Positions 1-10,016 are shown, counted from the stretch's first letter. The stretch: 58,415 nucleotides of DNA from an uncultured Arenicella sp. (GCA_938045295.1 CALINO010000080.1:1-58415); one strand, 5' to 3'. Notes: a model not told the origin generated them from the sequence alone. Program-made: numbers and translations.

Positions 1-1
1 G

Positions 2-316
2 CCACCGATGTACCGAGATATGCGAGTGTACGTTGCGCATTTACAAGATAAGGTGGGCGAATTGGTTGACGTTCGCGCCATGGAAGACCTGCATGAAACC
101 GACAACTACGCGGCGTCACAAGCCTTGGCTGACACCTTAAGGCTGCAAAATGAGTATGGGGTGCTGTATAACTCTGTGCGCCGATTAGGCGGCTTGTGCG
201 TGGCTATTTTTAGGCCGCCAATACTGGCGCCAGTCATGCAAACTAAGCACCTGCGCTACCATTGGAACGGTGAGCGCATAGATCGAGTGGATGAAATCAC
301 CAATATTGCCATTTAG
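2..316 (+). CDS. RES-domain protein, C-terminal part (5' cut by window)
   Basis: The reading frame is open from the first base and ends with TAG at 314-316, so only about the last 104 residues are present. The stretch SVRRLGGLCVAIFRPP matches the conserved core of RES-domain proteins. Members of that family act as NAD+-degrading toxins, normally paired with an Xre/MbcA/ParS-type antitoxin encoded just upstream. The partner would lie outside the window. The family call rests on this one motif and on overall length. Confidence 0.7.
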   Translation, partial: PPMYRDMRVYVAHLQDKVGELVDVRAMEDLHETDNYAASQALADTLRLQNEYGVLYNSVRRLGGLCVAIFRPPILAPVMQTKHLRYHWNGERIDRVDEITNIAI

Positions 317-352
317 CTTTTGGTTGGGCTGTGTGGATAGTGAGTTTGCGAG

Positions 353-1585
353 CTAATCGAAAAAATACTCTATGCCAACTTGCACAAAACTACTGTCTCT
401 AATCGCAAAAGCGGGGTTGGCTGGGTCTTTCGCATCAAAATAACGCGCTTCCACATTGAGCGATAAGGCGTTGTTAATGCGAGTAGCGCCCTCTAAAAAC
501 AGTGATTTGCTGTCACTAAAATCAAAGTCTTCCGATATGCCAAATAAGAATTGCGAATCGGCGATGTCATTGAGGGTTAAACGCCCACCGATGGTGGCGT
601 CGTTTTGAAAGAAAGCACCGCCGGTTTCGCCGCGTTCATCCCACGAGTATTCCACCAACAACCCTAGGTCGTATTGTGAGCCAAACACGCCCACAAAGGT
701 GTACTCAAAGCCCGCCGTGGCCGCACTGTAGTCTTCAAACATCGGCAAATCAAAGTTGCGCTGTATGGCTTCTAACTTAAGTAGCCAACTGCCGAGTGTT
801 AATTGAATGTCGGCCCCTAATTGATCAATTTGAGGGTAAAAAGGGCGCGTTGATTGATTATTGAAGTCGAAGTTTAAAAATAAGTCCGGCTCTCGTGAGG
901 TGCCTGAAAACCAAGATAAGCCCAAATCCAGAGCGCCAAAGGTATTAGCGTAACGCAGCGCCCAATCCACGTGATTTTCTTCGCTAGAAGACTGGTAAAC
1001 CGGGTTGTCGGTATCAATGTTCAGCGCGCCGCCTAAGCGCCCATTTTCACCTTCAAACGTGCGCTCGCGAAAATAGGGCAGTAAAAACGCTTCAAACGTA
1101 CCAAAGTCTGTAAACTGTTGATATCTGAGCATGGGCTGGCCCAATTTGTCTTCGCCGTCTATGTTTTCCACCAAATCGGTTTGGTTCACAATATCAACCA
1201 AATGCTGCGTTTCAGTAACGCCCCAAAACACGCGGCCTAAGCCTGCTGAAAATTCATAATTGTTGCCGTAATGGGTCCATAGCAGCTGCCGGATGTCGGT
1301 GTGGGTACGCTCGCTGTCAGCGCCATCAAGACGGCCAAAGAGCTCAGCTTCAAGGCGATCATCGCCGTTGTTCCACTCCTTAAAATACTCCACATTCAAT
1401 GCCATTGATGTTTGCCCAGAAATGGCGTCAAGCTGAGCAATATCGGGGCTATTGAAAAAATGGCGGTGTTGTATTTCAAGCTTTCCATCCACCGTGCCAG
1501 ACAGCAGTTCGGCGGCAATACTGGATTGAGACAACAGCAAGCAGAACAGGCCAACGGCACTGCGCCGCAAAGATAAGTACATCAT
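353..1585 (-). CDS. Putative outer-membrane beta-barrel protein
   Basis: This 410-residue protein has a signal peptide ending near SSIAA (about residues 20-25). The rest alternates polar and aromatic residues in short strands and ends in VQVGIEYFFD, a typical aromatic-rich barrel C-terminus. It starts 39 bases after the LolA-like gene on the same strand, so the two are probably one operon. Such pairs often accompany RND/MMPL exporters, but no exporter is visible here. It may be a porin-like or assembly partner for the LolA-like protein. The function is not recognised; the location in the outer membrane is inferred. Confidence 0.7.
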   Translation of the reverse strand: MMYLSLRRSAVGLFCLLLSQSSIAAELLSGTVDGKLEIQHRHFFNSPDIAQLDAISGQTSMALNVEYFKEWNNGDDRLEAELFGRLDGADSERTHTDIRQLLWTHYGNNYEFSAGLGRVFWGVTETQHLVDIVNQTDLVENIDGEDKLGQPMLRYQQFTDFGTFEAFLLPYFRERTFEGENGRLGGALNIDTDNPVYQSSSEENHVDWALRYANTFGALDLGLSWFSGTSREPDLFLNFDFNNQSTRPFYPQIDQLGADIQLTLGSWLLKLEAIQRNFDLPMFEDYSAATAGFEYTFVGVFGSQYDLGLLVEYSWDERGETGGAFFQNDATIGGRLTLNDIADSQFLFGISEDFDFSDSKSLFLEGATRINNALSLNVEARYFDAKDPANPAFAIRDSSFVQVGIEYFFD

Positions 1586-1624
1586 ATTAATAGCGGTAAT
1601 AGAATAGGCGGTTAAATCGTTAAT

Positions 1625-2449
1625 TTAACGTGCGCGGTTCAAGCGTTTTTCATTAAAATCAGCGTCAGTTAAATCAATGCCAAACTCTAAGTTTTTGATT
1701 TCAATGTCGGTTGACTTGCCAGACTTGTGATTTACCATCATTTGCTTGTCAGCACGCCAAAACTTGTCTTTATACAGCTTGTAGCCAGCAAAGGTGAGCG
1801 TTTTCAACAGGGTGTCGCGGCGGTCATAGAAATCAATTTTCTGCACTCGGTAATGCTCTTGGTCAATCCAAACGTGTGATTTGGTGTAACCTGAGTATTT
1901 ATCCGTTGGAACCATTTTCACAACAAAGGTGTTTTGACCGGCGAACTCTTCATCACGCAGATAGTCGTAGGTGAACTTTTCAACTTCGAATGACGACAGA
2001 TCTTCAAATGCGAATTCACTGCCTAAAAACGGGCCCGACTTATTGCGTGAGGCAATGCGTTTAACGCGCTTTAATGCCGGCAAGAATATCCACTGATCGT
2101 CATTTTTCTGCGTGTGTGAATGGTTTAAAAACGCCGTGCCTTTAACATCTAACGGGGTATCAAAAATGGTGAGTGCTTTATCGCCATCGTCTAATACTTC
2201 CAGTGACTTGCTGCGCATTTGGCGCACAACTTCGTCGCCTTTTCGTGTGCGTAGCACCATCACCATGTCACTTTGTGAACTTACCCAGCCTTCATTCACC
2301 TGTTTCATTTTTTTGGCAATGGCCAAGCCTTTGTCTTGAGTATTTTCAATCTCAGCAGGCTCGTTAGCAACCGCGCTGGTTTGAAAATTAAATGCAACGC
2401 TTACTAACAGCAGTACGAAATATGCTTTTTTGAACATGGTTTTATACAC
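1625..2449 (-). CDS. Outer-membrane lipoprotein-sorting (LolA-like) protein
   Basis: This 274-residue protein has a cleavable signal peptide (about residues 1-28, ending SAVANEPA). The body resembles the LolA/LolB-like fold family annotated as 'outer membrane lipoprotein-sorting protein': repeated beta-strand text such as WIFLPALKRVKRI, GSEFAFEDLSSF and YRVQKIDFYDRRDTLLKTL. It differs from canonical LolA in length and lacks a lipobox. It is first in a two-gene operon with the barrel protein. It probably carries a hydrophobic ligand (lipid or lipoprotein) across the periplasm; the specific cargo cannot be read. Confidence 0.8.
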   Translation of the reverse strand: MYKTMFKKAYFVLLLVSVAFNFQTSAVANEPAEIENTQDKGLAIAKKMKQVNEGWVSSQSDMVMVLRTRKGDEVVRQMRSKSLEVLDDGDKALTIFDTPLDVKGTAFLNHSHTQKNDDQWIFLPALKRVKRIASRNKSGPFLGSEFAFEDLSSFEVEKFTYDYLRDEEFAGQNTFVVKMVPTDKYSGYTKSHVWIDQEHYRVQKIDFYDRRDTLLKTLTFAGYKLYKDKFWRADKQMMVNHKSGKSTDIEIKNLEFGIDLTDADFNEKRLNRAR

Positions 2450-2579
2450 AGTGTTGGAACATTAAATTAATGGTCAATTTGTAAAACAGACTTAAGGGTA
2501 GCATTCTACATCCTTGCGTGACGATTTCATGAACCATTATCGCCATATTTAACAATCATACTGTTTAACAGCCGCCACT

Positions 2580-3581
2580 TCAAAGTTGGTTTGAAAGGGT
2601 GAATAGCTTGGCTCTTACCGAGCGGCGCCATTCTTTGGGCGTGACTCCTGAGCGTTTTTTAAACTGCTTGGTGAAGTAGCTGGTGTCTAAATACCCAACC
2701 CGAAACGCAATTTCACTAATATTTAAGTCGCTGTTTTTCAGTAAACTTTTTGCTTCTTGGTGGCGCTGCTCTTGTAAATATTGAAGCGCGGTGGTGCCCG
2801 TTGCCGAACTAAAACGCCGGCTGAAATTGCGTGTGCTCATACCAAAGTATTTTGCCAATGGCGCTAATGTGGTTTGCGGTTTACTCAAATTGTTTTGCAA
2901 CCACAGTTGAGCCTGTAAAATCACTTCATCGGGGTGAGCGTTTTCTTTTTCTTGGTCAAAGCTGAGCGTATCGTAGGGTTGGCGCACTTCATGAGAAAAA
3001 TGGCGAGATAAATGCTCAGAGGCCGATTTACCAATAAAACGGTGCACATGATGCAGCACCAAATCGGTTTGGGCATTAATGCTGGCGGCACAGAAGAGTT
3101 TGCCGGCACTGGTAATAAAGTGTTGGCGCTTTAAGTTGATGGCCGGGTAGTCTTTGCTAAACGCATCAAAGTAATGCCAATGAGTTGTTGCCGCTTGGTT
3201 ATCGAGCAGACCTGATTCGGCCACTAAAAACACGCCTGAGCCTGTGGCATTGATCACGGCGCCGTGTTCCCACTGTTTTCTTAACCACTGCACTGTGGCC
3301 GGGTTATTGCGAACCACTGGCCTTGGGTTGCGCCATAACGCAGGCACAAAAATCATGTCGTAATATTCGTCGGGATTTTGTAAGTCTTGATCTGGCTGAA
3401 CACTAATGCCCGAAGCAAACTCAACAGGCTGTAACGTGTTGGCCACTTTATACAGGTTGATCGAGGCTGTGTGATTATCACGCTCAGACTTTGCTTTCAT
3501 GCGTGCGGCAAACATGAGCTCGTACGCATTGAAAAAGCTCGTCACCAGCATGTTTTCCAAAACCAAATAGGCAATTTTCAT
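2580..3581 (-). CDS. GlxA-type transcriptional regulator (DJ-1/PfpI + AraC HTH)
   Basis: The N-terminal half (about residues 1-190) has the DJ-1/PfpI-like fold seen in GlxA regulators, with the elbow region NATGSGVFLVAESGLL where the catalytic Cys of true amidases is replaced. The C-terminal ~100 residues are an AraC double helix-turn-helix ending in ISEIAFRVGYLDTSYFTKQFKKRSGVTPKEWR. I chose the ATG at 3581 (MKIAYLVLEN), where the domain begins, over an upstream in-frame start at 3635. The gene is divergent from fabY. Its ligand and targets are unknown. Confidence 0.85.
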   Translation of the reverse strand: MKIAYLVLENMLVTSFFNAYELMFAARMKAKSERDNHTASINLYKVANTLQPVEFASGISVQPDQDLQNPDEYYDMIFVPALWRNPRPVVRNNPATVQWLRKQWEHGAVINATGSGVFLVAESGLLDNQAATTHWHYFDAFSKDYPAINLKRQHFITSAGKLFCAASINAQTDLVLHHVHRFIGKSASEHLSRHFSHEVRQPYDTLSFDQEKENAHPDEVILQAQLWLQNNLSKPQTTLAPLAKYFGMSTRNFSRRFSSATGTTALQYLQEQRHQEAKSLLKNSDLNISEIAFRVGYLDTSYFTKQFKKRSGVTPKEWRRSVRAKLFTLSNQL

Positions 3582-3686
3582 CAAAAGAGTCCGTAATAAA
3601 CCATTAAATGGCAATAATGACACAAAAAAAATCAATCTTCCGCATTATAATCCGCACTTTAATGCTAAATATTTAAGGTTTAAAAA

Positions 3687-5576
3687 ATGACAAACTTACC
3701 CGTGATCGTTGGCTTTGGCGGTTATAACGCCGCTGGCCGCAGTTCTTTTCATCACGCTTACCGAAGAACGGTATTAGACAGTTTAAGTACAGAAAAAATA
3801 CGCTCCACTATTGTAAGTCTTGCCTCATTGATGAAGTTGGTTCGTTATGAAAACGGGGTGTACATAGATACGCAAGAAGAGGCATTAACGGCCGATCAAG
3901 TGGTTGAAAAGTATCGCTCAACCATTGAAGAAAACACCTTAATTCGCCGCATTCATGAAGAACATTTTGACGTTAACAAAGTGCCGTCAACCAAAGACAT
4001 GCGACTGGAGTCGGATCACGCGTCAGAGTTCACTTTACGCCGTCGCGAGCTGCCCAACCCGGTACCAGCGAATTGGCTAATAGAGGCTCAAGACGATAAA
4101 ACGGTAAAAGTGACCATCAGCGGTGGCGTGTCGCTGAAAATGGAGTCATTTCGTGAATTTGATGTGCAATCAGCGGGAATATTGCCGACTGGGTTTAAGC
4201 CGCAAGACGAATACAATTCACGCTTTCATCCACGAGGCTTGCAATTGGCCATTTTGGGTGCGTCAGACGCGATTAATTCCTTAGGCATTACCTGGGATGA
4301 ACTCATGTCTAAAGTGAACCCAGATGAAGTGGCTGTGTTTGCCTCTAGCGGAGTAGGGCAAGCCGACGATGCTGGCGTGGGTGGCTATATGCAAGCGCGG
4401 TTAAAATCTGGCCGCCCAACCTCAAAACAAATGGCATTAGGCTTAAATTCAATGCCGGCTGACTTTGTTAATGCCTATGTGTGTGGCAGCGTGGGCACCA
4501 CCGGCGCTACCACCGGTGCTTGCGCTTCGTTTCTATATAATTTGCGCTTAGGTGTGGATGATATTAAAGCAGGGCGCCACAGAGTGGTGATTTGCGGCTG
4601 CAGCGAAGCGCCAGTTACCCCAGAGGTAATGGAAGGCTTTGCCGCCATGAGCGCCTTGGGTACCGATGAGCGTTTAGCCAAGTTAGACGATGCCGAAACC
4701 GCGGATCACCGCCGAGCATCGCGCCCGTTTGGTGAAAATGCCGGCTTCACGATGGGTGAATCAAGCCAGTATTTTATTTTAATGGACGACGCACTTGCAC
4801 TGGAGCTTGGGGCTGACATTTACGCCGCTGTGCCTGATGTGTTTGTTAATGCCGATGGCTTTAAGAAATCAATTTCATCGCCTGGGGCAGGTAACTATGT
4901 AACGATGGCGAAAGCCGTTGCTTCGGCAATGTCTATTGTTGGTGAAGAGGCGGTAAAACAACGTTCGTTCATACAGGCACACGGCTCTAGCACACCGCAG
5001 AACCGCATTACTGAGTCTATGATTTTCGACAAAGTGGCTGACACCTTTGGCATCACTAATTGGCCAGTAACGGCCGTAAAAGCCTTTGTTGCTCACCCAT
5101 TAGGCCCAGCCAGTGGTGACCAATTGGCCAACACCTTAGGGGTATTTGCCGACAATCTGATACCGGGTATTAAAACCACTGAAAAAGTGGCCGACGACGT
5201 GTTGGATAAAAATTTAGACATTTTGTTGCAAGACAGACCGGTCGCCATGGATGTGGCATTTTTAAACTCCAAAGGCTTTGGCGGTAATAATTCTACCGCC
5301 ACGGTTATTTCGCCCACCATTGTTGAAGGCATGTTAGAAAAACGCTATGGCGATAAGGCATTTGCCGACTATGTCGCTAAGCGCGATAAAACACGCCAAC
5401 AAGCCAGTGAGTATGATGCCAAGGCAAGCCAAGGTGATTTGAACGTCATATACAACTTTGGTTCGGGCATTATTGAAGATCATGAAATCATCATTGGCAA
5501 AGATGGCGTTCAGATTGGTCAATTCGTAAATAAAATCTCGCTTGAGTTTGATAACCCATATCAAGACATGGTTTAA
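3687..5576 (+). CDS. fabY: Beta-ketoacyl-ACP synthase FabY
   Basis: This 629-residue thiolase-fold condensing enzyme is much longer than FabB/FabF (~410 aa). It opens with LPVIVGFGGYNAAGRSSFHHAYRR, the hallmark start of Pseudomonas FabY. The active-site Cys is at about residue 279 in TGACASF; histidines follow in QAHGSSTPQN and VAHPLGPASGD. FabY condenses acetyl-CoA with malonyl-ACP to start fatty-acid synthesis in bacteria lacking a housekeeping FabH. That fits the missing fabH in the fab cluster at 11.9-16.5 kb. The role is inferred by family; cytosolic. Confidence 0.92.
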   Translation: MTNLPVIVGFGGYNAAGRSSFHHAYRRTVLDSLSTEKIRSTIVSLASLMKLVRYENGVYIDTQEEALTADQVVEKYRSTIEENTLIRRIHEEHFDVNKVPSTKDMRLESDHASEFTLRRRELPNPVPANWLIEAQDDKTVKVTISGGVSLKMESFREFDVQSAGILPTGFKPQDEYNSRFHPRGLQLAILGASDAINSLGITWDELMSKVNPDEVAVFASSGVGQADDAGVGGYMQARLKSGRPTSKQMALGLNSMPADFVNAYVCGSVGTTGATTGACASFLYNLRLGVDDIKAGRHRVVICGCSEAPVTPEVMEGFAAMSALGTDERLAKLDDAETADHRRASRPFGENAGFTMGESSQYFILMDDALALELGADIYAAVPDVFVNADGFKKSISSPGAGNYVTMAKAVASAMSIVGEEAVKQRSFIQAHGSSTPQNRITESMIFDKVADTFGITNWPVTAVKAFVAHPLGPASGDQLANTLGVFADNLIPGIKTTEKVADDVLDKNLDILLQDRPVAMDVAFLNSKGFGGNNSTATVISPTIVEGMLEKRYGDKAFADYVAKRDKTRQQASEYDAKASQGDLNVIYNFGSGIIEDHEIIIGKDGVQIGQFVNKISLEFDNPYQDMV

Positions 5577-5596
5577 CGTAATAAGCGCAGTCGTTG

Positions 5597-6190
5597 ATGT
5601 TGAAACATTTAACAAGTCGCTTGGTATTGCGGGGTGAGTTTGTACAATTAGAACCCATGCAAACCGGCCACGCCTCAGCCTTGGCTGAGGCAGCGGCATT
5701 GGGTGAGCTTTGGAATCTGGAATACACCACGGTGCCAACCCCGCAACGCATGCCTGCAATGATTGAAGAAGCATTGCAGAAGCGTCAACAGGGCGAGCAG
5801 TTTCCATTTGTGGTTCGGTTGTTGAAAAATGACCGAATTGTGGGCGCTACGCGTTATTATTTTATTGAACCTGAGCATCGCAATCTGTCAATTGGCTACA
5901 CCTGGTATGCCGAAGACGTGCAACGCACGGCGGTTAATTCAGAATGTAAGCTGATGTTGCTTGAATACGCGTTTGAAACTCTAAATTGCATCAGCGTTCA
6001 ATGGCACACCGACCACCGAAATAAACGCTCGCAAGCGGCCATTAAGCGCTTAGGTGCGAAGTTTGAAGGCGTGTTAAGGAATCATAAAATCATGCCTGAC
6101 GGAGCCGTGCGCCATACCCATTGCTTTTCCATGCTCGATTCTGAGTGGCCTGCTGCCAAAGAGTTTTTACAACAGCGAATAAGCCGTTAA
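5597..6190 (+). CDS. GNAT-family N-acetyltransferase (RimJ/RimL-like)
   Basis: This is a 197-residue single-domain GNAT protein. It begins with the RimJ/RimL-type LTSRLVLRGEFVQLEPM and contains the acetyl-CoA-binding region NKRSQAAIKRLGAKFEGVLRNH. I start at the ATG at 5597; a TTG lies one codon earlier. It follows fabY by 20 bases and may be cotranscribed. The intrinsic terminator after it (6225-6252) ends the unit. The acetylated substrate cannot be deduced. Confidence 0.88.
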   Translation: MLKHLTSRLVLRGEFVQLEPMQTGHASALAEAAALGELWNLEYTTVPTPQRMPAMIEEALQKRQQGEQFPFVVRLLKNDRIVGATRYYFIEPEHRNLSIGYTWYAEDVQRTAVNSECKLMLLEYAFETLNCISVQWHTDHRNKRSQAAIKRLGAKFEGVLRNHKIMPDGAVRHTHCFSMLDSEWPAAKEFLQQRISR

Positions 6191-6224
6191 TTTAAAAAAT
6201 ACATTCAAAACAAGCATAAAAAAA

Positions 6225-6252
6225 GCCAACGTCAATAAACGTTGGCTTTTTT
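6225..6252 (+). terminator. Rho-independent terminator, probably bidirectional
   Basis: A perfect 8-bp stem, GCCAACGT with ACGTTGGC, has a 6-base loop. It is followed by six T on the + strand and preceded by a run of A, so it also reads as a terminator for the convergent gene at 6280-6888. Confidence 0.9.
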
Positions 6253-6279
6253 GTTTCGGCTTTATTCTGAAGTAACCCT

Positions 6280-6888
6280 TTATTGTTCAGCCTCAAGTTC
6301 TTTTAGCGTTTCGCGTATTTCAACACTGCGGCGCTGTAATTCAAGTTCTTGGCGTCTGAGACTTATTTTTTGTTGTTCAATTTCCAGTAACTGTTCGTCC
6401 AGCAAAAGTTGTTGTTGCCGCTGAGTTTCTTGCGCTCGCTTTTGAGTTTCGGCGGCTTCGCGCCTTTGTTTCGCTAACGCTTGTTGCTGCTGTGCTTCGC
6501 GCTGAGCTCGTGCTCTTGCTTCTTCTCGCTTCTTTTGTTCTTCGGCTTCGGCCTGTGCTTGTTTTTGGCTTTCGTTTTCAAAAAGGCTGGTCACTTCTTG
6601 CCCACAAACAAGGTCGGCGGCACTTTCTTTTGTGTCCGCGCAATACGAAGAAAATTGATCGTTACACCATTGAGTGCCGTCGGTTTTTCGCTGAACGATG
6701 CGTTCGTCACTGTTGCTATCGCAGCTAACGCTGACAACCCAATACGCTTCTTCTGGTGCGTACTCTTTGAACTTTTCTCCAGACATGGTCGCTGAGACAG
6801 CCAACCCGCTGTATAAAGCAACAACTGCAACAGAGGAGGTGGTGATTATTTTTTTAACGCTTTTAATGACATTATTCTGCATGGTCAC
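6280..6888 (-). CDS. Exported coiled-coil protein of unknown function
   Basis: The 202-residue protein has an N-terminal hydrophobic signal (about residues 15-33, ending LAVSA). A small region with four cysteines (SVSCDSN, TQWCND, SSYCADT, LVCGQE) follows, which could form two disulfides in the periplasm. Residues ~105-202 are a long Gln/Glu/Arg-rich coiled coil. It faces the GNAT gene across a shared terminator. I do not recognise a family; the name rests on composition and the signal peptide. Confidence 0.65.
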   Translation of the reverse strand: MTMQNNVIKSVKKIITTSSVAVVALYSGLAVSATMSGEKFKEYAPEEAYWVVSVSCDSNSDERIVQRKTDGTQWCNDQFSSYCADTKESAADLVCGQEVTSLFENESQKQAQAEAEEQKKREEARARAQREAQQQQALAKQRREAAETQKRAQETQRQQQLLLDEQLLEIEQQKISLRRQELELQRRSVEIRETLKELEAEQ

Positions 6889-7036
6889 TATTCTCGAATT
6901 AATTCGTACTCATTAACTGGTTTATAAAAAGTGCCTGGTTTGATCATTTTCGCTAAGTAAAGCAAATGCGAGCCAAGCACTAAAATACGGTAATTATTGA
7001 TGATGGAAACACACGGGTTCCATTTTTATCATAATT

Positions 7037-8128
7037 TTACTTATTACGTTGCTGTTCTTTTGCCTTCTGTTTCGCCAACCTGTGCTGGTCAGCGGCTTTT
7101 TTAGAATCAGAGCCAATGTGAACTTCGCCACGTTGCTTAGCTAACTGAACTTGTTTTTCTCGCTCTTGAAACCGGTCGCGTTGTTCTTCGGTTAACTGTT
7201 CAAAGCAACGTGGGCAGCTTACTCCCGGTATGTACTGAGGAGTGCTTTTTTCTTGTTCTGTAATAGGGTGGCGACACGCATGACATTGATCATATTGACC
7301 TTTTTCCAAATCATGATTAACCGCCACTCGGTCATCAAACACAAAGCATTCGCCATTCCACAGGGTGTTTTCTTGCTCAACGTCTTCCAAGTATTTAAGA
7401 ATGCCACCTTTTAGGTGAAACACTTCTTCAAAGCCTTGTTCTTTCATGTACGCCGACGCTTTTTCGCAGCGAATGCCCCCAGTGCAAAACATCGCTACTT
7501 TTTTGTTTTTTTTCGGGTCCAGCTCTTTGGCCACATAATCTGGAAATTCACGAAACGTTTCAGTATTGGGGTTAACCGCGTTTTCAAACGTGCCTATGTT
7601 GTACTCATACTCATTACGGGTATCAATCAATATGGTGTCTGGGTCTGAAATTAATGCATTCCAGTCTTTGGCTTCCACGTAGGTGCCAACCACTTTATTG
7701 GGGTCAATGCCATCAACCCCCATGGTGACGATTTCTTTTTTCAGTTTTACCTTAGTACGGTGAAAGGGCTGCTCTGCGTGATAAGACAATTTGTAATCAA
7801 TGTCTTCAAACCGCTTATCGTCCTCTAACCAAGCTAAAAACGCATCAATGGCCTTATTGGTGCCGCTGATGGTGCCGTTGATTCCTTCACTAGCAAGTAG
7901 TAAAGTACCCCGTATGTTTAATTCATTTAATTGGCTAAGGAATTTAGGCCTTAACGCTTGGTAATTTTTCACCGTTACAAACTTATACAAAGCGCATACT
8001 GTTATTAGGCTTTCGGGCGAAGTATTTGTGTCTTGCACGGAGCCTGTATCGCTACTAGCTGGCACGCTTTTAGTCGTTGTCATTGAAGACAATGAAGGGC
8101 GCGTTTTTGAATCGTGGGTATTGTTCAT
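7037..8128 (-). CDS. trhO: tRNA uridine(34) hydroxylase, rhodanese-like
   Basis: This 363-residue protein belongs to the YceA/UPF0176 family. An N-terminal acylphosphatase-like region ([31 protein letters not shown]) precedes a rhodanese domain with the catalytic Cys in [12 protein letters not shown] Cys-rich segment ([16 protein letters not shown]) and a charged tail follow. TrhO makes 5-hydroxyuridine at position 34 of tRNAs using prephenate-independent, O2-dependent chemistry. The first ~38 residues are extra relative to the family, and the true start may be the ATG at 8083; neither start has a clear ribosome-binding site. Confidence 0.92.
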   Translation of the reverse strand: MNNTHDSKTRPSLSSMTTTKSVPASSDTGSVQDTNTSPESLITVCALYKFVTVKNYQALRPKFLSQLNELNIRGTLLLASEGINGTISGTNKAIDAFLAWLEDDKRFEDIDYKLSYHAEQPFHRTKVKLKKEIVTMGVDGIDPNKVVGTYVEAKDWNALISDPDTILIDTRNEYEYNIGTFENAVNPNTETFREFPDYVAKELDPKKNKKVAMFCTGGIRCEKASAYMKEQGFEEVFHLKGGILKYLEDVEQENTLWNGECFVFDDRVAVNHDLEKGQYDQCHACRHPITEQEKSTPQYIPGVSCPRCFEQLTEEQRDRFQEREKQVQLAKQRGEVHIGSDSKKAADQHRLAKQKAKEQQRNK

Positions 8129-8189
8129 AACGGTAGCTGACCAGAACGTAAATCTGGCGCCTTGTGGTTAAACTTATACAGTAAAAAAA

Positions 8190-8240
8190 GAGTAAAACAC
8201 GGAGCTGTTTTAGATGTTGCGTAATCTATCAGTTTTACTC
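8190..8240. repeat. Nested inverted repeat between trhO and fadD
   Basis: GAGTAAAAC at 8190-8198 is perfectly matched by GTTTTACTC at 8232-8240. Inside lies a second inverted repeat, TAGAT (8211-8215) with ATCTA (8224-8228). It sits in the divergent promoter region and could be an operator or cruciform. There is no T-run, so it is not an obvious terminator. Confidence 0.5.
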
Positions 8241-8317
8241 GTTTAACAACAAGACATTTTGTTCGTTATCGTGTTAAATATAATCATAATTGATAATAAA
8301 ATTCTGGAGTGTGACTG

Positions 8318-9982
8318 ATGGAACCTGTTTGGCTAGACTCGTACCCTGAGGGGGTACCTCATGAAATTGACCCTCATGAGTTTTCTTCGGTGGCCGATAT
8401 TTTTCTTAAATCTTGTGAGAAATATGCAAGCAACCCAGCCTACGTCAGTTTTGATCACTCGGTTAGTTTTGCTGACGTTGAAAAGTTAACCGAGCAATTT
8501 GCCTGTTATTTACAGCATGATTTAGGCCTTAAGAAAGGGGATCGCATCGCGATCATGCTGCCTAATATCATTCAATACCCCATTGTTGTTTTAAGTGCTA
8601 TGCGGCTGGGGCTGATTATTGTCAACGTTGACCCAATGTACACGCAACGCGAGCTCAAGCTTCAATTTAATGATTCCGGCGCCGAGACTATTGTGGTGCT
8701 TGAAAATTTTGCTCGTGAAGTGGAATTGGCATTGGGTGAGTCAAAAATCAAGAATGTCATCATCACAAAAATAGGCGACTGCTTACCTTCAATGAAAGGT
8801 TTTATGGTGAACAGTGCGCTTAAATACCTGAAGAAAGCCATTCCTAGTTACTCCATTACCGGCGCTAAATGGTTCAAAAAAGGGCTCACTAAATACCGCG
8901 GTAATACGGCGAAATTACAAGACGCGCAGCTCAACCATGACGACTTATTGTTTTTACAATACACCGGCGGCACCACCGGTGTACCCAAAGGGGTAGAGAT
9001 CACACACGGCAATATGGTGGCCAATATTTTGATGTCTAAGGAGTGGCTTAAACCTGGGTACAACAAAGGCGGCGGTAACTTGGTGGTGGCGCCATTACCG
9101 ATGTACCATATTTTCTGTATGTCGGTTAATTTGATGGTCATGATGAGCCTGGGCGGCGCTAATTTGCTCATTGTAAACCCAAGAGACTTTCAAGGTTTTG
9201 TAAAGATTTTACAAAAACACCAAATCACAGGCATTACCGCAGTAAACACCTTATTGCGTAAGTTGTTGGACACGCCCGGGTTCGATGACATTGATTTTTC
9301 AAAGCTGAGTATTACCTTTGCCGGGGGCATGGCGGTTACCCATGACGTTGCCGAAGAGTGGCATAAAAGAACCGGGGCCGTGGTTATTGAAGCCTATGGC
9401 TTATCTGAATGCTCGCCCGGGGTTTCATCGGTTCCGATGAATGTGGAAGAGTTCACTGGCAGCATCGGGCTGCCGTTACCCAGCACCAACATCAAATTAC
9501 TAGACGACGATGACAATGAGGTAGGTATCAATACAGAAGGGGAGTTGTGTGTGTCTGGCCCTCAAGTCATGCGCGGCTACTGGAAGCGCCCTGACGCAAC
9601 CGACGAGGTGATGACCAGCGACGGTTACTTGCGCACAGGCGATTATGTTAGCGTAGATGAAAAGGGGTTTATTCGAGTGTTGGACCGTAAAAAAGACATG
9701 ATTTTAGTGTCGGGGTTTAATGTCTTTCCTAACGAAATTGAAGACATCGTTAATCAACATGACGGAGTGGTTGAGTCGGCCGCGATTGGCAAAGACGACC
9801 GTAATGCAGGCCAAGTGGTTAAATTATTTGTGGTGTCTAATGACGACAGTGTCGACGAGAAGGTGATTCTGGCGCACTGTAAAGAACACTTAACCGGTTA
9901 CAAATGCCCCAAAGAAATAGAGTTCACAAGTGAGCTACCGAAAACCACGGTCGGTAAAATTTTGCGCAAGGAGTTACGGTAG
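8318..9982 (+). CDS. fadD: Long-chain fatty acid--CoA ligase
   Basis: This 554-residue AMP-forming acyl-CoA synthetase has the P-loop-like motif YTGGTTGVPKG (about residue 215), the A5 motif YGLSECSPG, the A7/A8 region GYLRTGDYVSVDEKGFIRVLDRKKD, and the A10 lysine in LPKTTVGKILRKELR. It activates exogenous fatty acids with ATP and CoA at the inner face of the membrane. The ATG has a GGAG site 8 bases upstream, and a TATAAT-like -10 lies at 8279-8284. It stands alone, divergent from trhO. Chain-length preference cannot be told from sequence. Confidence 0.9.
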   Translation: MEPVWLDSYPEGVPHEIDPHEFSSVADIFLKSCEKYASNPAYVSFDHSVSFADVEKLTEQFACYLQHDLGLKKGDRIAIMLPNIIQYPIVVLSAMRLGLIIVNVDPMYTQRELKLQFNDSGAETIVVLENFAREVELALGESKIKNVIITKIGDCLPSMKGFMVNSALKYLKKAIPSYSITGAKWFKKGLTKYRGNTAKLQDAQLNHDDLLFLQYTGGTTGVPKGVEITHGNMVANILMSKEWLKPGYNKGGGNLVVAPLPMYHIFCMSVNLMVMMSLGGANLLIVNPRDFQGFVKILQKHQITGITAVNTLLRKLLDTPGFDDIDFSKLSITFAGGMAVTHDVAEEWHKRTGAVVIEAYGLSECSPGVSSVPMNVEEFTGSIGLPLPSTNIKLLDDDDNEVGINTEGELCVSGPQVMRGYWKRPDATDEVMTSDGYLRTGDYVSVDEKGFIRVLDRKKDMILVSGFNVFPNEIEDIVNQHDGVVESAAIGKDDRNAGQVVKLFVVSNDDSVDEKVILAHCKEHLTGYKCPKEIEFTSELPKTTVGKILRKELR

Positions 9983-10016
9983 TCACTGTTTTTATTGGTT
10001 TATTCTTGTCTTTTAA

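Noticed and set aside
8129-8160. CTGGTC core resembling a FadR site before trhO/fadD
   Set aside because: Only the six-base core fits; the second half-site is missing.
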